From assembly GCA_009783605.1 (NCBI GenBank), contig WRDE01000026.1:1-12589 (forward strand): 12,589 nucleotides of DNA. Direction: 5' to 3'. Shown in pieces: positions 10,912-12,589 of the stretch. The notes under the pieces are model-generated. The model was not told the DNA's origin. It made no database searches and saw only the letters and a list, made by a program, of their open reading frames with translations. Position numbers and translations under genes: made by a program. Each line of letters starts with the position of its first letter. Position 1 is the stretch's first letter. The stretch comes from Oscillospiraceae bacterium (GTDB lineage Bacteria > Bacillota > Clostridia > Oscillospirales > Acutalibacteraceae).

Positions 10912-12589
10912 GTGACTGACAATGTATCTGTTATTATAATTGAGATCAATGCGAACGATAATACCGCTTCCGGCGCGGCCAGCGCGACGCAGACTGTCAG
11001 TCGGTTGGAGCAGTCGCTGAACAAGACGCAGAAGCGGATTGACGATATGAACAAACGGAGCAGGTTGGAGATCGCTATCACCGCCGTGGACAGGGCGTCC
11101 AAAGTCATGGACAGCGTTATGTCCTCCGGAAAGCGTTTGGCGGGTACAGTTTTCAACGTCACGCTCAAGGCGGTGGATTTGGTCACCGCGCCGATCCGGG
11201 GTATTCTCGGCGGGGTCAGGTCGATGATCGGCGGGGTGCTGAATCCGATATTGCAGGGCATGGGTATATCGGCGGGTATGGGGTTGGGGTCGCTGATCTC
11301 GCAGGGGATCGGCAACGCCGGTAGGCGAGAGACGATGAATATCTCTATGAACGCCGTCGCGCGGTCTACCGGAACCGATATACAGCTGTTGGAGATCCAA
11401 AAGAGCGCGGTCATGAAGCTGGGGATCGCGGAGCAGGAGGCCACCGGGATCATGACCCAGTTCATGCAGGCGGAGTTGGATATCGCCCACGCCTCCAAGA
11501 TCGCCCGGGTGGCGCAGGATGCGGCGGTCATCTCCGGGCAGAACTCGTCCGAAGCGGCCGCCACTATGGTTGACGCCATATCCTCGCTCAACCCCGTTCT
11601 GCTCAAGCAGTTCGGGATGACAAGGGGAATGAATGATATCTATGCCGACTATGCCGATAAGCTGGGCATAGTCGTCAAGACGAAGGATAAATATGGAAAG
11701 ACGGCCCGGCACCTGACGCGGGATCTGGAGGACGCGGAGAAGAAACAGGCGATTTTGAATTATGTCCTGGACCAGGGGAACAAGATAGCCGGGACATACG
11801 AGGATGCGATGAGTTCACCTTTTAAAAAGTTAGGATCGCTGCCGCGGTATTTTACCACGCTGATGGAGAAGGTCAACGAACCGCTTCTTCTTCCGGTGTT
11901 CGGAAAGGCTGTAGACGGGGCCACAGGGTTGCTCAAAAAGGCAATTGATTGGGCGGAGGGCAACCAGGGATTATTACAAAAATGGGGGGACGCTATCGCG
12001 GACGGCGTGGAGAACGCGGTCAACGCCGTTACCGGCGCGGTGAAGCGGATGATAGACAGCCCGGAATGGGCGCGGGCGGACACCTTTTTCGGGAAATTGG
12101 GGGTTGCCTGGGATAAGCTGATCGCCGAGCCGTTCGGCAGATGGTGGAATAGTAAGGGCAAGGGATTTTTGTCCAGCGTCGCCAATACCATCGGGGAAGG
12201 GATCGGAAGCGCCATTAAGTTTGGCATCACCGCCATATTCGGCGGGGATGCCGGCGGCGTCCTTGACGACGGCATATCCGTCGGAAGATCCTTCGCCGAC
12301 GGATTCTCAAAGGGCATCGAGGGGATCAATTGGGGAAAGGTAGCCGACGGGATCGTCGACGCGTTCAAGAAGGTGCTGGGGTTATTATTTTCTAATCCGG
12401 TCACCGGAGCCATTACATCGCTGTTTATCGGTCAGAAGCTGGCGGGCGGTGCGTCCGGGATTTTGAATATTGGGAAAGGTATTAAGAGCGGGTGGACGTC
12501 ACTATTCGGGAGCGGCGCGGCGGCTGGCGGTGAGGTGTCCGGAGCCGGCGCGGCGTTTTCCGGGATTGCGCAGGGGTTGTCGTTGGCTA
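10912..12589 (+). CDS. Tail tape measure protein (5' part, cut by window end)
   Basis: An open frame from a GTG start at 10912 to the window edge gives 559 residues so far. AAAGG (10897-10902 region) lies upstream, and the start follows the lipoprotein terminator. After a short beta segment (NVSVIIIEINANDN) come a coiled coil (VSRLEQSLNKTQKRIDDMNK), a Gly-rich hydrophobic stretch (IRGILGGVRSMIGGVLNPIL), a helical region with KLGIAEQEATGIMTQFMQAE and further Gly-rich hydrophobic segments toward the edge. This alternation of coiled coil and hydrophobic segments, with the position after the chaperone gene, identifies the tape measure protein that sets tail length and helps DNA cross the host envelope. 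The full length cannot be seen. Confidence 0.88.
   Translation, partial: MTDNVSVIIIEINANDNTASGAASATQTVSRLEQSLNKTQKRIDDMNKRSRLEIAITAVDRASKVMDSVMSSGKRLAGTVFNVTLKAVDLVTAPIRGILGGVRSMIGGVLNPILQGMGISAGMGLGSLISQGIGNAGRRETMNISMNAVARSTGTDIQLLEIQKSAVMKLGIAEQEATGIMTQFMQAELDIAHASKIARVAQDAAVISGQNSSEAAATMVDAISSLNPVLLKQFGMTRGMNDIYADYADKLGIVVKTKDKYGKTARHLTRDLEDAEKKQAILNYVLDQGNKIAGTYEDAMSSPFKKLGSLPRYFTTLMEKVNEPLLLPVFGKAVDGATGLLKKAIDWAEGNQGLLQKWGDAIADGVENAVNAVTGAVKRMIDSPEWARADTFFGKLGVAWDKLIAEPFGRWWNSKGKGFLSSVANTIGEGIGSAIKFGITAIFGGDAGGVLDDGISVGRSFADGFSKGIEGINWGKVADGIVDAFKKVLGLLFSNPVTGAITSLFIGQKLAGGASGILNIGKGIKSGWTSLFGSGAAAGGEVSGAGAAFSGIAQGLSLA

Overview
The window is the head-to-tail part of the late operon of a contractile-tailed phage or prophage from a GC-rich Gram-positive host. 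Every convincing protein gene lies on the + strand, genes are tightly packed with strong AGGAGG-type ribosome binding sites and 4-bp ATGA overlaps, and the order (scaffold, capsid decoration, major capsid, neck proteins, tail terminator, sheath, tube, tail-assembly chaperone, tape measure) is that of PBSX/phiCD119-like myoviruses of Bacillota. A Clostridia-type host is the best guess. Nothing here shows whether the phage is integrated.

Layout: 3-125 is the 3' end of an unidentified AT-rich gene. 126-319 is a leader made almost entirely of consecutive hairpins. 320-5311 is the capsid and neck module: a scaffold gene with an in-frame internal start, a decoration protein, the major capsid protein, a head protein ending in a C2H2 zinc finger, an adaptor/connector, a head-closure protein, an HK97 gp10-like protein and a small beta-rich protein. 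5588-6499 is a tail-terminator-like gene. 6500-6934 has no structural gene and holds a compact two-promoter cassette with a 27-residue membrane peptide. 6935-9181 carries a small pre-sheath protein, the tail sheath and the tail tube. 9391-10088 is the tail-assembly chaperone with a -1 frameshift extension. 10056-10886 is a self-contained lipoprotein cassette, and 10912 to the window end is the start of the tape measure protein.

Three things go beyond a standard tail operon. (1) The 6509-6905 cassette has the architecture of a type I toxin-antitoxin locus: facing consensus promoters, a short hydrophobic ORF with a strong Shine-Dalgarno, an antisense RNA of about 95 nt with its own terminator, and imperfect inverted repeats giving both RNAs a near-identical 5' region. 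(2) A family of at least five short elements with conserved ends and unrelated hairpin stems occupies three gene boundaries (4086-4177, 5309-5390, 5464-5570, 9179-9274, 9274-9372). Two of them supply the stop codon of the preceding gene and two run directly into the ribosome binding site of the next. (3) A lipoprotein gene with its own promoter and terminators lies between the chaperone and tape measure genes, and read-through transcripts could mask its Shine-Dalgarno, suggesting expression in the lysogen rather than in lytic growth.

All assignments come from reading the sequence and from remembered family features. No database search was done.
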